Positions 49,201-61,295 of a DNA stretch of 64,000 nucleotides are shown piece after piece. Position 1 is the stretch's first letter. The number at the start of each line of letters is the position of its first letter. The notes under the pieces are model-generated. The model ran no database searches and was not told the origin of the DNA. It was given only the letters and a program-made list of their open reading frames with translations. Origin of the DNA: Hyperoplus lanceolatus (Eukaryota; Chordata; Actinopteri; Uranoscopiformes; Ammodytidae); assembly GCA_026929865.2 (NCBI GenBank), contig CM049405.1:18107001-18171000 (forward strand), read 5' to 3'. Made by a program: the position numbers and the translations under genes.

Positions 49201-49206
49201 AATAAA
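49201..49206 (+). terminator. Candidate distal poly(A) signal of igf2bp2
   Basis: A canonical AATAAA is followed 20-50 bases later by a GT/T-rich stretch (tgttgttttatt). It sits just upstream of a transposon that starts at 49467. Confidence 0.5.
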
Positions 49207-49466
49207 GAATATTTGGAAAACACATACATTTACTGTTGTTTTATTATTTCAAGTTTGTTATATTTCACCTCTGAAATAGAAATCTGATCACACATGTACT
49301 ATCCACACTGAATTACTTATTTCTCTTTTTTTAGAGAAACTGAAAGCAGACATAATTTTTCATATTAACCAAGATGAACAAAGAGTTTATTTTTAAATCA
49401 GCAGCATAGATGCTGTTGGACACAAGTCACATGGATTGAGAAAAGAGGCAGCAAAGAGAACTATTA

Positions 49467-50801
49467 CAGTTTTTCACAATTGTTTAAAACACATTTTTTG
49501 GAACATAAGACACAATGTGCACAATCTGTTGGTAACTGCTTAACCAATTCTGCTGAACTCCAAACACATTTCCTGCCTTAGACTCATATTCCCTTTCCAG
49601 AACACACATTTTTCACAACATTACACACAATTTTCTATATATTGCACACTCTTCCTGAATTCTCTCTCTTGGTATTCACACAGAACACACTGCCAATCAC
49701 ATTTCTAAACTCAAAAGGCTTTTATGCAGTTAGCTATAGAAGGGTCAGAGATGAGCTCCTGTTTGCTGTGATTTACAGTAGACAGCACATTTTGGTACAA
49801 ATACAGTTTTTGCCGAATACTGTAAACACTAAAAGTGACTGCTATGACCACAGCATCACAACCTCTAACTTTTGTAACCATGCTCTAAACCAAAGCTCCA
49901 ACCCTACAAACACAATAAATGCTTTGCGCTGTGTTTGAAATTCTCCAACATACTTCTTGAAAAAAAATGTAACTAATTGAAAACCAATCAGTCTAAACCT
50001 TAGCACTACAAATAGACCCCAGGTGAGCTCAGCTCCTTTCTGAGACAGTAAGAGTCAGGGGAAGAGGAGGAGAGAGAGCGACAGGAGGACGAGGACAAAT
50101 AAGGCAACAGACGGAGACACATACACCAGGGACACTATAGTGGACTATGTTATAGATCATGGCCTATCAATGAGGGAGCCTGGACAGAGAGTGTCTCAAA
50201 GGAAGACATTGAGTGTGATGTTTATGAGGCGATGTGGCCAGATGCAAACAGGAGGCGGTATCCATAAAAGGATTCATAATCCAACCACCCAAGTCCTTAC
50301 AACACTGTTTTTTTTTATTCTACTGTAATTGTTTCTTAGTTTATGATGACACACTAAATTGCTTGAACTGCAGTCCTACCTATTCATTGTGTTTGTTTGA
50401 AATGGCAAAATAAACTATTCTGCATAATGTGTGTTAGCATTTGGCAAAAACCGTAAAGTATTTGTTGTTACTATAGGTGAAAGTGTATGAACATGCAAAG
50501 GCATAATTCTACTGATAAATCATTCATATAGTGTTTTGCATTTATACTACAGTGTTTTCCATTCTGCACACCAGTGTTCAATGAGTGCTAGAAATGTCTA
50601 GTCATATGATGTGTGTGTTTGTCATTTGAAAAAAAAACACCATTTAGTGAAGAGTTAACACTGTTTTGAGCGTAAAGTGTGCTTTTGCAAGAGAAGTGAA
50701 GGATTTTGCATTTTGTGTTTGAGTTTTGGAATTTGGGTTTAGGGTTTTGAAAAAGTGAGGTAGTCTATCAGGAAATGTGTTAAAGCGATTGTGAAAAACT
50801 G
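49467..50801. mobile_element. Tc1/mariner-type nonautonomous element
   Basis: Termini CAGTTTTTCACAAT and the inverse, with TA on both sides (49465-49466 and 50802-50803). A plus-strand relic near 50110-50200 reads TIVDYVIDHGLSMREPGQRV, the HTH of a fish mariner-like transposase. No catalytic region remains. Confidence 0.88.
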
Positions 50802-50803
50802 TA

Positions 50804-51630
50804 AGCAGCAATTATAAGGCTTGCTATAACAGAGGCCTCACATTGCCTGATTTAACTGAACATTCCCTTTCAGATAAAAACCCAGCTCATTAAATATCAT
50901 GACACAGTAAAACAAAGAATAACAATGTAATTCAACGGATTGACCGCTGAACATGACACTGAGGCCAAACTCTGGTTCCTTAATACTAGATTTTAAAAAC
51001 TGGAGTGCAAAGAGGAAAAGTACAAAATAAAATCGTCCTGCACACAATTTATACCCAAATTGAAAAATTTGATTGTCAAACAAGAAAAATACAACTTCAG
51101 ATTGCTGTGAACATAACCGGTACCTCAGTTACAAATAAAATAATTAACAGAAACCCAGAAATAAAACGAACAGTTATCCAAACCACTCCGGCCGCTATAA
51201 ACCTGTGTAGGCCCTTTACATTGACATCAGCTGTTCCACGTGTTTATGTCTATTACTGCAAGACAGGCACTTTTTTTCTTACACTAAAGCAATACTGTTA
51301 CTGCATAACAAAAGTGCAAGTTCCCCTAAAACCCTTCCCTTCAATAGATTGTACATTCACATATCTATGTACATACACTGTGCCCACAGAAGTTGTGGTT
51401 GAAGAAACACCAACATTTGGTGACACATTATACTTGGCTTTACATCCAACTGTTCCACTTTGTCAGTCTAATACAAGCTGCAATCCCTCTCCATCACAGT
51501 AGTAGTAAGTATAGCACTCCAGATAAAAGAAACCTTTACACACTTGTTGTGAGCACAATGTTTCTTTCCTGAAGAGTCTCCACTTTGAATACATTCTGTC
51601 TCGAGGGCCCAAACTGAGTCCAAGAACAGA
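50804..51630 (-). other. Probable tmem41a 3' UTR and intergenic tail
   Basis: Sequence downstream (on minus) of the tmem41a stop. No recognised repeat, and no confident minus-strand AATAAA was found, so the transcript end is undetermined. Confidence 0.35.
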
Positions 51631-52227
<597 letters not shown>

Positions 52228-52639
52228 CTACGGAATAGAGATGAGATGTTATCGTCTACCAAGGAAGTACAAGCATATTTCCTTTATATACATTTCTCTT
52301 TTCAGCATCAGAGTTATGTCATATTGGTTTACGATACTGTCATAAAAGGACAAAAACCTGGTGTCAAAATACAGTTACGTTAATTATTGTATCCTTGTCT
52401 GTAGACTGGATCCACTAACATTGCAAAATAAGACTGGTTACCATCTTTGGTATAGTTGCATATTTATATTTGAGGTACTTTATATTCTCATACACTGTAC
52501 AGCTTCATTGTCAGCATGTAGACTCACCTCTTCACATAGGTGTCATGTTCCCTATTAAATCATGTGATATTGCTGCATAACCCAATTGTCATAAAAACAC
52601 TAAAAGATTGACATAACTTATCCAAAGACATTAAACTAA
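52228..52639. other. tmem41a intron, unique-looking part
   Basis: No repeat or exon was recognised between the acceptor at 52228 and the Harbinger-like element. Confidence 0.5.
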
Positions 52640-53631
52640 GGGTGTATTCACACCTGCCGTGTTTAGTTCGGTTGAAACGAACTCAGGTTCACTTCCGTCT
52701 TCGGTGAATACAGTAATCGCACTTGGGGGCGGACCAAACAAGCGCTCCGAGACCCACTTGAAGAGGTGGTCTTTGTGCACTTCCAAACGCACTCTGCTGC
52801 AGTTCGTTTGTGGTGTGTATTCGGCCGGACTCGATCCGACCCAAATGCAGGAAGCACTGTGCCTTTTCTTTCTTTTCTTTTTTAATACATCGCCGTCAGC
52901 TTCACATTATGGGAAAGTGTTGTTGTCGCCATTATTAGGAAGATTAGTTGTGGTTTGACCGGGATCCCAGAACAATATATTACATTTGATGGAGACGCGT
53001 AAACATGCTGATGTGTTCAGCGATCAGATGAAGGAGAGGGGAGCGTCTCCAGCACAGTGCCAACAGGTTCACGAGGCGCTTTGCATGAAGTGTGTGTTTT
53101 AATTTTTATTCCAATGTTAACGGGACCGTCAATACTATCTCCGTGTCAGTTTGGAGCTGAACTGCGCCGAACTGACACCCAGCTGATACACAGCTTAATC
53201 AGCTGAGCTTGAGCCTATTCTTCTCGCGAGCCAGCAGCACAAATACAGTAAAAATTATGTTTCACATCGTAGGCTAAGCCACATAACGTGGCATTGTCAT
53301 AGGGCTACATATTATAAACATATGAAACAACAATAATTTTATGTTTTTCTTCTTTATCTATAGGCCATATAGGCCTTTTTATTATTTTTAACCCCATATT
53401 ATATCAATGATATATTTAGCTGTTTTTACTTCGTGCTTCCTGCTACTCTCCACCCCAGAATGTCTGTCCAATGAATGAATGACCTCAGATCACGTGTGGT
53501 TTTGCTTCGTAATGCTGGTTCATTTGCAAAAGGGGCAATATGTGGACCACACCAAACAAAAAAAATTTAAACTCTACTTGGTCTGGACCAAAGCAAGTGA
53601 ACTAGTGGACTTTCCCAGTGTGAATACACCC
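52640..53631. mobile_element. PIF/Harbinger-like nonautonomous element, copy 2
   Basis: Termini GGGTGTATTCACAC and the inverse, with a TAA duplication at 52637-52639 and 53632-53634. The length is 992 bp, collinear with 11801-12828 apart from small gaps. Confidence 0.9.
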
Positions 53632-53667
53632 TAAAAGAAGGATATATTTTCTCTAAGACCCTGAAAA

Positions 53668-55048
53668 TTAAAGGTAAAGTAAGTGATTTATTTATGTTAA
53701 TATAAGTGTTAAATCGGTTTTTATTTATTATGTAATCGGCAAGTAAACTTTTCGGGGATCCCGAAACTGATATCCAATCACAAGAGAGAACGCTACACAC
53801 CGGCACCTGTCTCACTGCCGGTGCACGCGCAGAGCGACAGATGGGTGAATGTTTATGTGCCTACAATGGCGGAGCAGGTAAAAATCCTTCCCAATGTCTG
53901 TTTTGATGGTTTTTATCATGTTTTATGGTTTTTATCATGTTTTATCACACTTACTTATCTGAGATGATGCTGGATAACTCGCTGCTTGAAGACCGCAGTG
54001 CATTAATGTGGTGACGTAAGGCAATGACGGATTACCGCATGGGCAAAGTGGGCACATGTCCAGGGCCCTGGCCAATAGGGGGGCCCTTGGTTTTTTTTTT
54101 GTTAATCATAAAAATTTGACGGGGGTTACCCCCCTGGGAATGGGTCGTAAAAAGTCGGGTTGTTTTATATTCGGGGTCTTATATTCGGCCGGGACAAGCG
54201 TGTGTGCGCTTGGAGAGAGAACGATGTGTCTAGAGAAAAAAGGCACGGGAAATGGCCAAAGAGCTCCACATCCCCACTGAAATCAAAGCCTCGACTCATT
54301 ATGTTGCGAGTCAACGTGTCAGAGGCACGAATCGACAAAGCGATCGACCTACAGTGGCTTTTCTGCTGTGGCAGTTGTAGTGAGGAGAGTTTGCCAACTG
54401 TGCGTTCCCTTTACGCACCAGTACCAGTGTAACGAGCGAGGCGGTTGTTTCACTTTACAGTTAGTCGGCAGTGAGATTGGGGTATCCAGGCTCGGGACAT
54501 GCAGTCAGATCGCGGAGCCTGTCCCCTCGACACCCGTTAACGTGCAGGAATCCCCTGTGATCATTTAGTTTTAAACCACAGAGTGCGTCTGTCTCACTGT
54601 GAACGACACCAACACAGCGTTTCACCGGGTGACGCGCTGCTTCGCTCAGACATTGAGTGTAGGCTCCGAGGGTGGGCCAAAAAGCAGGCGCAGAGATCTT
54701 ACAAAGGCAAAAAAAATCTCGTTGGTATCTCTGCCCCAATCTAACTGTCTAGTAGGCTCCGGCGCAAAGAGTCTCTTTCTCTTGCGCAGCACCAGAGAGA
54801 CTTTATAGAATTGTATTTCGCTCTATCTCTCTCTTTCTCTCTCTAGGCCGTGCGCTGCATTATAATGTGTGTGATTGTGGATTGCACGGTGTGCTAGTGC
54901 GTGTATTTGCGTGTTGGTAGGGGTCCATGACTGGTTTGTGTCCAGGGCCCGTGGTCATGTTAATCCGTCCTTGACGTAAGGACGAGGGAGAGGACTGCAA
55001 ACTGCAGGAAGTTAGCTAAACTGACCATTCCGCTTACTGAACCTTTAA
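53668..55048. mobile_element. TTAAAGGT-terminus repeat hosting a hAT insertion
   Basis: The left end is TTAAAGGTAAAGTAAGTGA and the right end is cgcttactgaacctttaa, an imperfect inverted pair. It is interrupted by the hAT element at 54022-54973. The remainder is about 430 bp. The class is not determined. Confidence 0.62.
54022..54973. mobile_element. hAT-like element nested in 53668-55048
   Basis: It starts CAATGACGGATTA and ends TAATCCGTCCTTG, with an exact 8-bp TSD ACGTAAGG at 54014-54021 and 54974-54981. The ends resemble those of 5837-6610. The interior shares blocks with 14643-17629, including the tcgggttgttttatattcgg block in inverse. Confidence 0.92.
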
Positions 55049-56090
55049 GGGGCCACTCACACTAGGGCCGCGGCCCCGTGCCAAAGCTCATTAGCATACT
55101 AAAGTCTAGAACGTTTGGCTAGTGTGACCACGCCATCCGTATTCCAGCACGGAACAGCCCCTTGGCCATGGCACACCTGGGAGAGGTGTGCCGTGGCCAA
55201 AGTACAGATGCTAATGAGATGACACGCGCACAAGCAAGCGCACAGGCGGAGTTCCTGACGTGAATTTATTAAGGATGCGCATAGTCCTTTAACGCCCGCT
55301 GCCTTACTAGTCGGCACCAGAATTGCCCACCACTTGGACTTGTAGCTACATAAAATGTGTGAGAATTAACGTGTGTGTAGGCCTAGGTGTGGGCTAATAA
55401 AAGAGGGAGAGAGCTAAATAAGTGAGCGCAGAAAGCAAAGCAAAAAGGTTTTCGTGTTTACTCACGTTCGTCAGATGATTTTTTTTCTTTTTCCTCCCGT
55501 CAGCTGTCATAATACTGCCTTTACGCATGGCGGTGGAGACGAACACAAAACAACACACAACGGGACTCCGCGGCCCGGTGATAAGGAAACAGTAGCCTAC
55601 ACTAAGGTTTAACAAGAAACTTTATAAAGACACTTAAAAAAACGATCTCTGCCCATACAAAAAGTTCTGACTTGGATTTGATGGAGCGATCGATGTGTAT
55701 AAAACCATCCGGTACGGTCTGATGACGGGCCGTTATATTGATAATAAACAGCGTGCTGCACAAATATGAGACTGCCCACCGCGACCTATTGCGTCAAGGC
55801 TACCTTTAAAAAAAAACAATAGCTTAAGGATTCTCGTTGCTCTAATGTGGAAGTGGAATATATGATGCAAATTTGGCTGGATGAAAATATTCACAAACAG
55901 TCGTATAGCCTACAAGTAGACTACGCTCCAAATCCTAAACGCGCACGGTGACGTTGGCAAGGTGCAATCGTGCCCAGGCCACAAGCAGTGCGAGCACGGG
56001 CCTGCGGGGGGAGTGGGGAGGGGGGGAATCGTGCTGAATCTTCCTGCAGCACGGAACAGGCCAACGGCACTAGTGTGAGTGGGCCCTATG
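55049..56090. mobile_element. Inverted-repeat element with GGGCC-ACTCACACTAG ends
   Basis: The left end ggggccactcacactagg pairs with the right end ctagtgtgagtgggccc. No clear TSD was found. The interior has a 17-bp hairpin with one mismatch (55162-55178 against 55184-55200). It abuts the preceding repeat directly. Confidence 0.65.
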
Positions 56091-56256
56091 AGTTTCTTTG
56101 GAAGCCATTTTCCATGTGCAGTACACTATGTGGCATGTCATTTGAGCACTTTTTGCACATGGTATGCATTGCGTGTAAGTTGAGGCATTGTATGAAGGTA
56201 TATATGTAGCATAAGTCTTTAGCACGTGTAACTGCAGATTTTGAATGCGTAAACTG

Positions 56257-56374
56257 AAGTCACAAATGTGTAACAGTAGATTTGAAGTCGTAAATATTTG
56301 TTTTGCATGTGTACTCCAAAGTCACAAATGTGTAACAGTAAATTTGAAGTCGTAAATATTTTTTCTACCATTGT
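56257..56374 (+). repeat. Two tandem copies of a 62-bp unit
   Basis: The block aagtcacaaatgtgtaacag and the following gaagtcgtaaatatt recur at a spacing of 62 bases (starts 56257 and 56319). A second small tandem pair of about 41 bp starts at 56691 and 56732 (cct.caagtctc.gctg). Confidence 0.8.
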
Positions 56375-57145
56375 GGACACAAAATAGGGGCTACGAGTTC
56401 ACAAATCGTTGTTACGGGTGCACAAAACCTATCCTGTGCATCGCAACTTCAAAGAGTCATGCACTTGACACTTTTGCTACAAACATTGCAGCACAGTTGG
56501 TGCAAAACACATTTGCACACCCGTGTTTCATAATGTGAGAACATGCCCCCAATTTGTGCATTCGTAAACCCAAATGTGAACTAACGCATCAGAAGTTGCA
56601 CATCTGTGAAAAATGTCCTCTCAAATAAAATGATATCGAGCACAGCATTTTAATGAGCGAGCACAAATCGATGAAACAACTGCTCAACTCTGTTCCTACA
56701 AGTCTCAGCTGAGGGTTTTCTCTGCTCGAATCTGCTCCTGCAAGTCTCGGCTGTGGGTTTTTTTGCAGGTAGATTTGCACCACGCCCAGGTGGTAAATGT
56801 GGTGCAAAAGTGTTTCGTATGCGTAGAACCAACAGATTTGTATCCGTAGAAGGTGGGCGGGACAACATTGTCGCATCATCCAATGAAAGCGCCGGTTGGG
56901 ACCCGTGACGTCAGCATGTGAACAAACAGAGGAAAAGCCTTTTTCCTTCGTCCCTTTTCACCAGAAATTGTAGGAAATGACTAAATGAGCAACAACAACT
57001 ATCAAACTAATGCGAAGTAGTAGGTAGTAGTGAATTGAACTCTTTTTCTGTAGTTTTACATTGCATTTTTTAAGTAATGGAGAATTATATTATATGTACT
57101 CCAGCCTTTGAGGAAAAGTAGTCCAAGGTGTCTGTAACAGTAAAT

Positions 57146-58593
57146 TCATTTTCATTTCATTTAACTTTTATTTATCCTCGAGAGACCAATTGAGGGGTGA
57201 CCCTCATTTTCAATGGTGTCGAGTTCAAACAAATTCCAAGGAAAAACAACAATGCATACACAATATTCAATGCAAATACATCAAATACACAACAACAGGT
57301 GAAGAGAAGAAAAAAACAAAAAGAAAAAAAACAATTGAAACATTTACATAGTGGTGAAGAGTGGCAGCAATTAAAATGAAATCAAATGGGTGAAAGTACA
57401 ATATAGCCTAATTAAAACAGTTACAGGTAGAGTTTGGCAGATTTAAGATAGTTTGTTTAAATTGATTAAAGGATATGAAGGTATTTAGTTTAATTTGTTG
57501 CTGTAAGTTGTTCCAGGAGTCGGGGGCACTGAAGCTAAAAGCTGTCTTTCCCAGCTCAGACCGGGCTTGTGGGACCTAAAGCATGAGCATGTCAGTGGAG
57601 CGGGTCTGATAAAGCCCATCTGAAATTTACAACATTTCTGTTAAATAACGAGGAAGCTTCCCGGTCAAGGCTTTGTAAATAAAAATATGCCAATGTGCAT
57701 CACGTCTCTCTTTAAGGGAGTACCACCCAACCTTTTCATATAAAAGACAATGGTGTGTGTCATAAGCATCTCCTGTGATGAACCTTAAAGCAGAGTGAAA
57801 AACAGAGTCTAGGAGTTTAAGACATGAATGAGATGCATGCCGGTAAACCACATCACCGTAATCAAGGACAGACATAAAAACTGCCTCAATAATCCTTTTC
57901 CTACTAAATAAAGGGAAGGTGGTTTTGTTCCTATAAAAATAGCCAATTTTTTGTCGTAGTCGACAAACAAGATTTTTTATATGGAAATTAAAAGTGAGTT
58001 TATCATCTAACCAGATGCCGAGATATTTGTACTCTGTGACTCTTTCAATTAAAAATCCATTCTTTGTAAAAACATTAAAATCATTCAAATTTGTAGTTCT
58101 TGCTCTGGAGAAACACATATATTTGGTTTTGTCTGTATTAAGAACAAGCCTGAGGTCTACTAGACAGTCCTGCAGAGTATTAAAAGAGCTTTGTAGGTTC
58201 TCAATAGATTGGTGCACCGAATCGGAAATGCAATACAGTACTGTGTCGTCAGCGTATAGATGGGCGTGACAGTTTTTTAGCGATGAAACAATGTTATTTA
58301 TATAAATTGTGAAAAGAACTGGACCTAAAATTGAGCCCTGTGGGACACCATTTGTAACAGTTAAGAATTCAGATTGGTATCTTCCCAGTTTAACTGACTG
58401 CTGTCTATCAGAGAGATAATCCCTAAACCAGCTACATGCAGACTGATCAAAGCCAATGTCATAAAGCCTCTGTAAAAGCAAATGGTGGTCAACAGTATCA
58501 AAGGCCTTTGAAAGATCAATAAAAAGTGCTGCACAGTGCTTTTTCTTGTCTAATGCTGCAACAATGTTGTCTACAACCAAAGTCACAGCAGAG
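57146..58593 (-). mobile_element. 5'-truncated non-LTR retrotransposon (LINE) with 9-bp TSD
   Basis: A direct repeat acagtaaat flanks it (57137-57145 and 58594-58602). The 3' end, at the low-coordinate side, has short atgaa-type tandem repeats instead of poly(A), as in L2/CR1/Rex-group LINEs. Only the C-terminal part of ORF2 and the 3' UTR remain. Confidence 0.92.
57627..58586 (-). pseudogene. LINE reverse transcriptase fragment
   Basis: The 319-residue open frame carries reverse-transcriptase blocks: LFIDLSKAFDTVDH (about residues 21-34), NGVPQGSILGPVLF (79-92), the catalytic YADD (111-114) and EYKYLGIWLDDKLTF. It lacks the endonuclease and ORF1 because of 5' truncation. Coding similarity (AFSFSAPDSWNNLQQQI) continues below 57627 in another frame to about 57410, so the C-terminus is frameshifted. 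It is probably dead. Confidence 0.92.
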
Positions 58594-58602
58594 ACAGTAA
58601 AT

Positions 58603-61189
58603 AAGCCGCGTTAGCTAGCTTTGAGGTGGTTTCCCGATCATTTTAGACAGGACAGGAGGCTTATTATGTGACACGGTGAAGTTGAGGAGGGGATACCCAT
58701 TAAACACCAGGACCTGCGGTGGTTTAATAAACAGTTGAGCTGCTTCACAATCTCTGTCCGGAGCCACAGCAGTGTCTGGACTGACGGTCACGGACACACG
58801 GTCGGACACAGACCTAGGGTTTAGCTAGAGCCTACAGGACACGGAGCCATCCCACGGAAACTATGAACTGTAAGTCTGGTTTTCTTATGTTTTTAAACTT
58901 CAAAGTTGGTCGGTATAATACGTTCAATGATGAGAAGCAACGTGTGGTTATAATGTATTGCAGGCAGCATAGCTAACCACTAGCTAACAAGTCATAATTG
59001 GTATAACAGCTAATGTTCGTTAGCATATTCTTTTAAAGGATGTACCGTTTTTTAAGGCATTTGGTCACTTCTAAGGATGTTAATAATTAACTGTTAACGT
59101 AAAATAAGAAGGCTGACCAATGAATCCTTCCGTTAATCAGTGAAAATAATCCCGGCGCTAGACAGGGAAATATGAGTCAGCTGAATACAGGAGTCTTGTT
59201 ACTATAATAATAATCAGCGTGTCTGTATGTCTGCTTTTCTGGGACATCGGCACCTTCATACATAGCCTACTAGTTTTACATCAGGATGTAATGTTAGCAT
59301 GTGTCGACCTCATATAGAGCGTTTTCTGTCTTAATAGTGGCTATGAAGATCCAAATAAACACATGTGAGCAGTATACTATTCTGCTCAGCCCTTCTCAAC
59401 ATCATGTTGCTGTTTCTGAATAAAAACAGGTAGACAAGCGTCCCATTATGCAAAGGATTTTTTTTTAAATTGTGCAGCTCCATCGTGTTTAAATCATATT
59501 TTATATCTGTTTTTCCAGCCTGAAAAAAAAACATTTACGACTAATTTTAAAAGTCACTAATGATAAGATACCCCCCACGAAGAGAATGAATTGCAGGGCT
59601 GTTATAATAAACTATATTGATTAGTTTTTAGCTTTGTGTTCTTCATCAACTCAAACCTACATGTATTTTATTTATTTTATAAATCTTAACATTATCTTAA
59701 CATCTGAATGGCACAATCTGCTTTTCCACAGACTTATCTAGGCTGTCCTGCACAAGGCCTGCACAAGTGTCTGGGATTTCCACCCTGTCAGGGAGAAGCC
59801 ATTGTACAGTGAGCAGCTACAGTCAGTCCTAACTATTATCCGTTATGTGTTTACTATAACATCACTAATGGGATCTAACAATTGTTTCCGTCCCCAGTGT
59901 ATGCATTGCTGAGGGAAGGACACTCCAGATAACTGAAGACTTCACTGCTCCTGCTGCCTTGAGAAGATCTCCGAAGATGGAGCAGCGTGGAACTCACCTG
60001 GCAGTCACAGCACATCAGTCTGACTCTACACTCTACACACAATTTGTTTTCAATTTTTAGATTGTGATTATTATAAATCTAGACAAAGTCAGATCATACT
60101 CAATTCATAATCATATTGATTGCAGTAAATGAGGTGACATACTCAGTCATGTTTATTTGTTTGACATATTAAAAAGGTAGGGGAGATTTTGATTAAATAT
60201 GGTAAAAAGTTGGGCTACAGACCATGGACTAAGTTACTAGTTTTATGTTTTGTTTTATAAAGTCTTGTTCTGGCACATGCCAGAGCATTTTGGGTATTTT
60301 GTTAATTTTCTCTTATTAAAATAACGCCATACAAAACTTTACTTGGAGGTATGCAATTGTGAGTGCATTCTAGTTTTAAACTGGTTGATTTGTATTTTTC
60401 ATTTTGACCGTATGTATATGTTTAGTAAATCCACAAATATTTTAAAAAGTCCAAATCTTGTTTGTGGGGTAAGCTTTTACTATACATTTGTGCTGATTGT
60501 GCTTTGATGTGATAACTGCAAATCATAAATATAATTGATATAGGGCATTTATTAGTCTTGCTTTAGCAGCATGCAGACCTACTTATTAATGCAGCACGTG
60601 ATCTGAATTAACATGTTCTAAACAACATAAAATGTTATGGTGTGACACTTTGTGATTGTGATTAATTAAAGTAATCACTGAAATGAGGTTATATGAAGCT
60701 TTGTACCCTGTTCTTCTGGACACGTCACATGAGGTAAGGTGTATAGCAGAACTGTCTGGGGATAAGCACACAGTTAAACCTGATCATCTAATTATCAGTT
60801 TGTGATACAAGTAGTGATAATTTCACATGGAAAATGTGAGATAGAGAAACAATTATTCCAATTCAGTTTTAATGTGTCCTCTATACTTTTCTATTGCCTT
60901 GTAGAGTAGGTTACTTATTCACTTCACTATTCACACGTTTAAATTAATTAAGCTTACTACATTTAGAAGACTAAGTGTATGATTTATAAGCATATTTCTG
61001 GATTTAGATACATGCTGAATACTCTGCAGCAAGATATGTAGGCCTACTTTATTTACTTTGGTCCTCAATGCCTGCAACGTCCTCCTCACCCCCTGCGTGT
61101 GGTGTGTTTTAACCATAGATAGTTTTAACAGCCAGGAGCCTTGACAGCGGCTGCGGGACAATAAACTATTGTCGATAGTTAGCCTGCTA
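58603..61189 (+). other. Mostly unique region with candidate spliced transcript
   Basis: Apart from the splice-site series reported at 58800-60320, no gene or delimited element was recognised. Confidence 0.4.
58800..60320 (+). ncRNA. Candidate three-exon transcript, probably noncoding
   Basis: Three exon-like blocks have consensus borders. The first ends at 58869 (donor gtaagt). The second is 59732-59808 (acceptor ttttccacag, donor gtgagc). The third begins at 59898 (acceptor gtccccag) and may run to an ATTAAA near 60315. Joined, the longest obvious frame from the ATG at 58863 is about 32 codons. No homology was recognised. Transcription and strand are inferred from splice signals only. Confidence 0.3.
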
Positions 61190-61295
61190 TCGGTGTATGA
61201 ATGTGTGTGAATGGTAACGTGTAAATGGGAACAGGTCTCCCTTGCAAAAGAGTCTTCGGACTCAATGGGATATACCTGTATAAATAAAGGTTAAA
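61190..61295 (+). repeat. LINE/SINE 3'-end fragment
   Basis: The ccttgcaaaagagtcttcgg block and the following ctgtataaataaaggttaaa tail match the characteristic 3' end of a widespread fish LINE and its SINE partners. It is truncated upstream. Confidence 0.6.

Larger units (their letters stand above)
44384..49225 (+). other. igf2bp2: Probable igf2bp2 3' UTR (about 4.8 kb)
   Basis: The region after the stop is AT-rich, lacks recognisable coding sequence and lacks the delimited transposons common elsewhere. Candidate poly(A) signals AATAAA occur near 45572, 46483, 47771 and 49201. The last, with a GT/T-rich stretch 20-50 bases downstream, looks best for the distal end. Three let-7 seed matches fall inside. 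The 3' limit is inferred, not proven. Confidence 0.65.
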
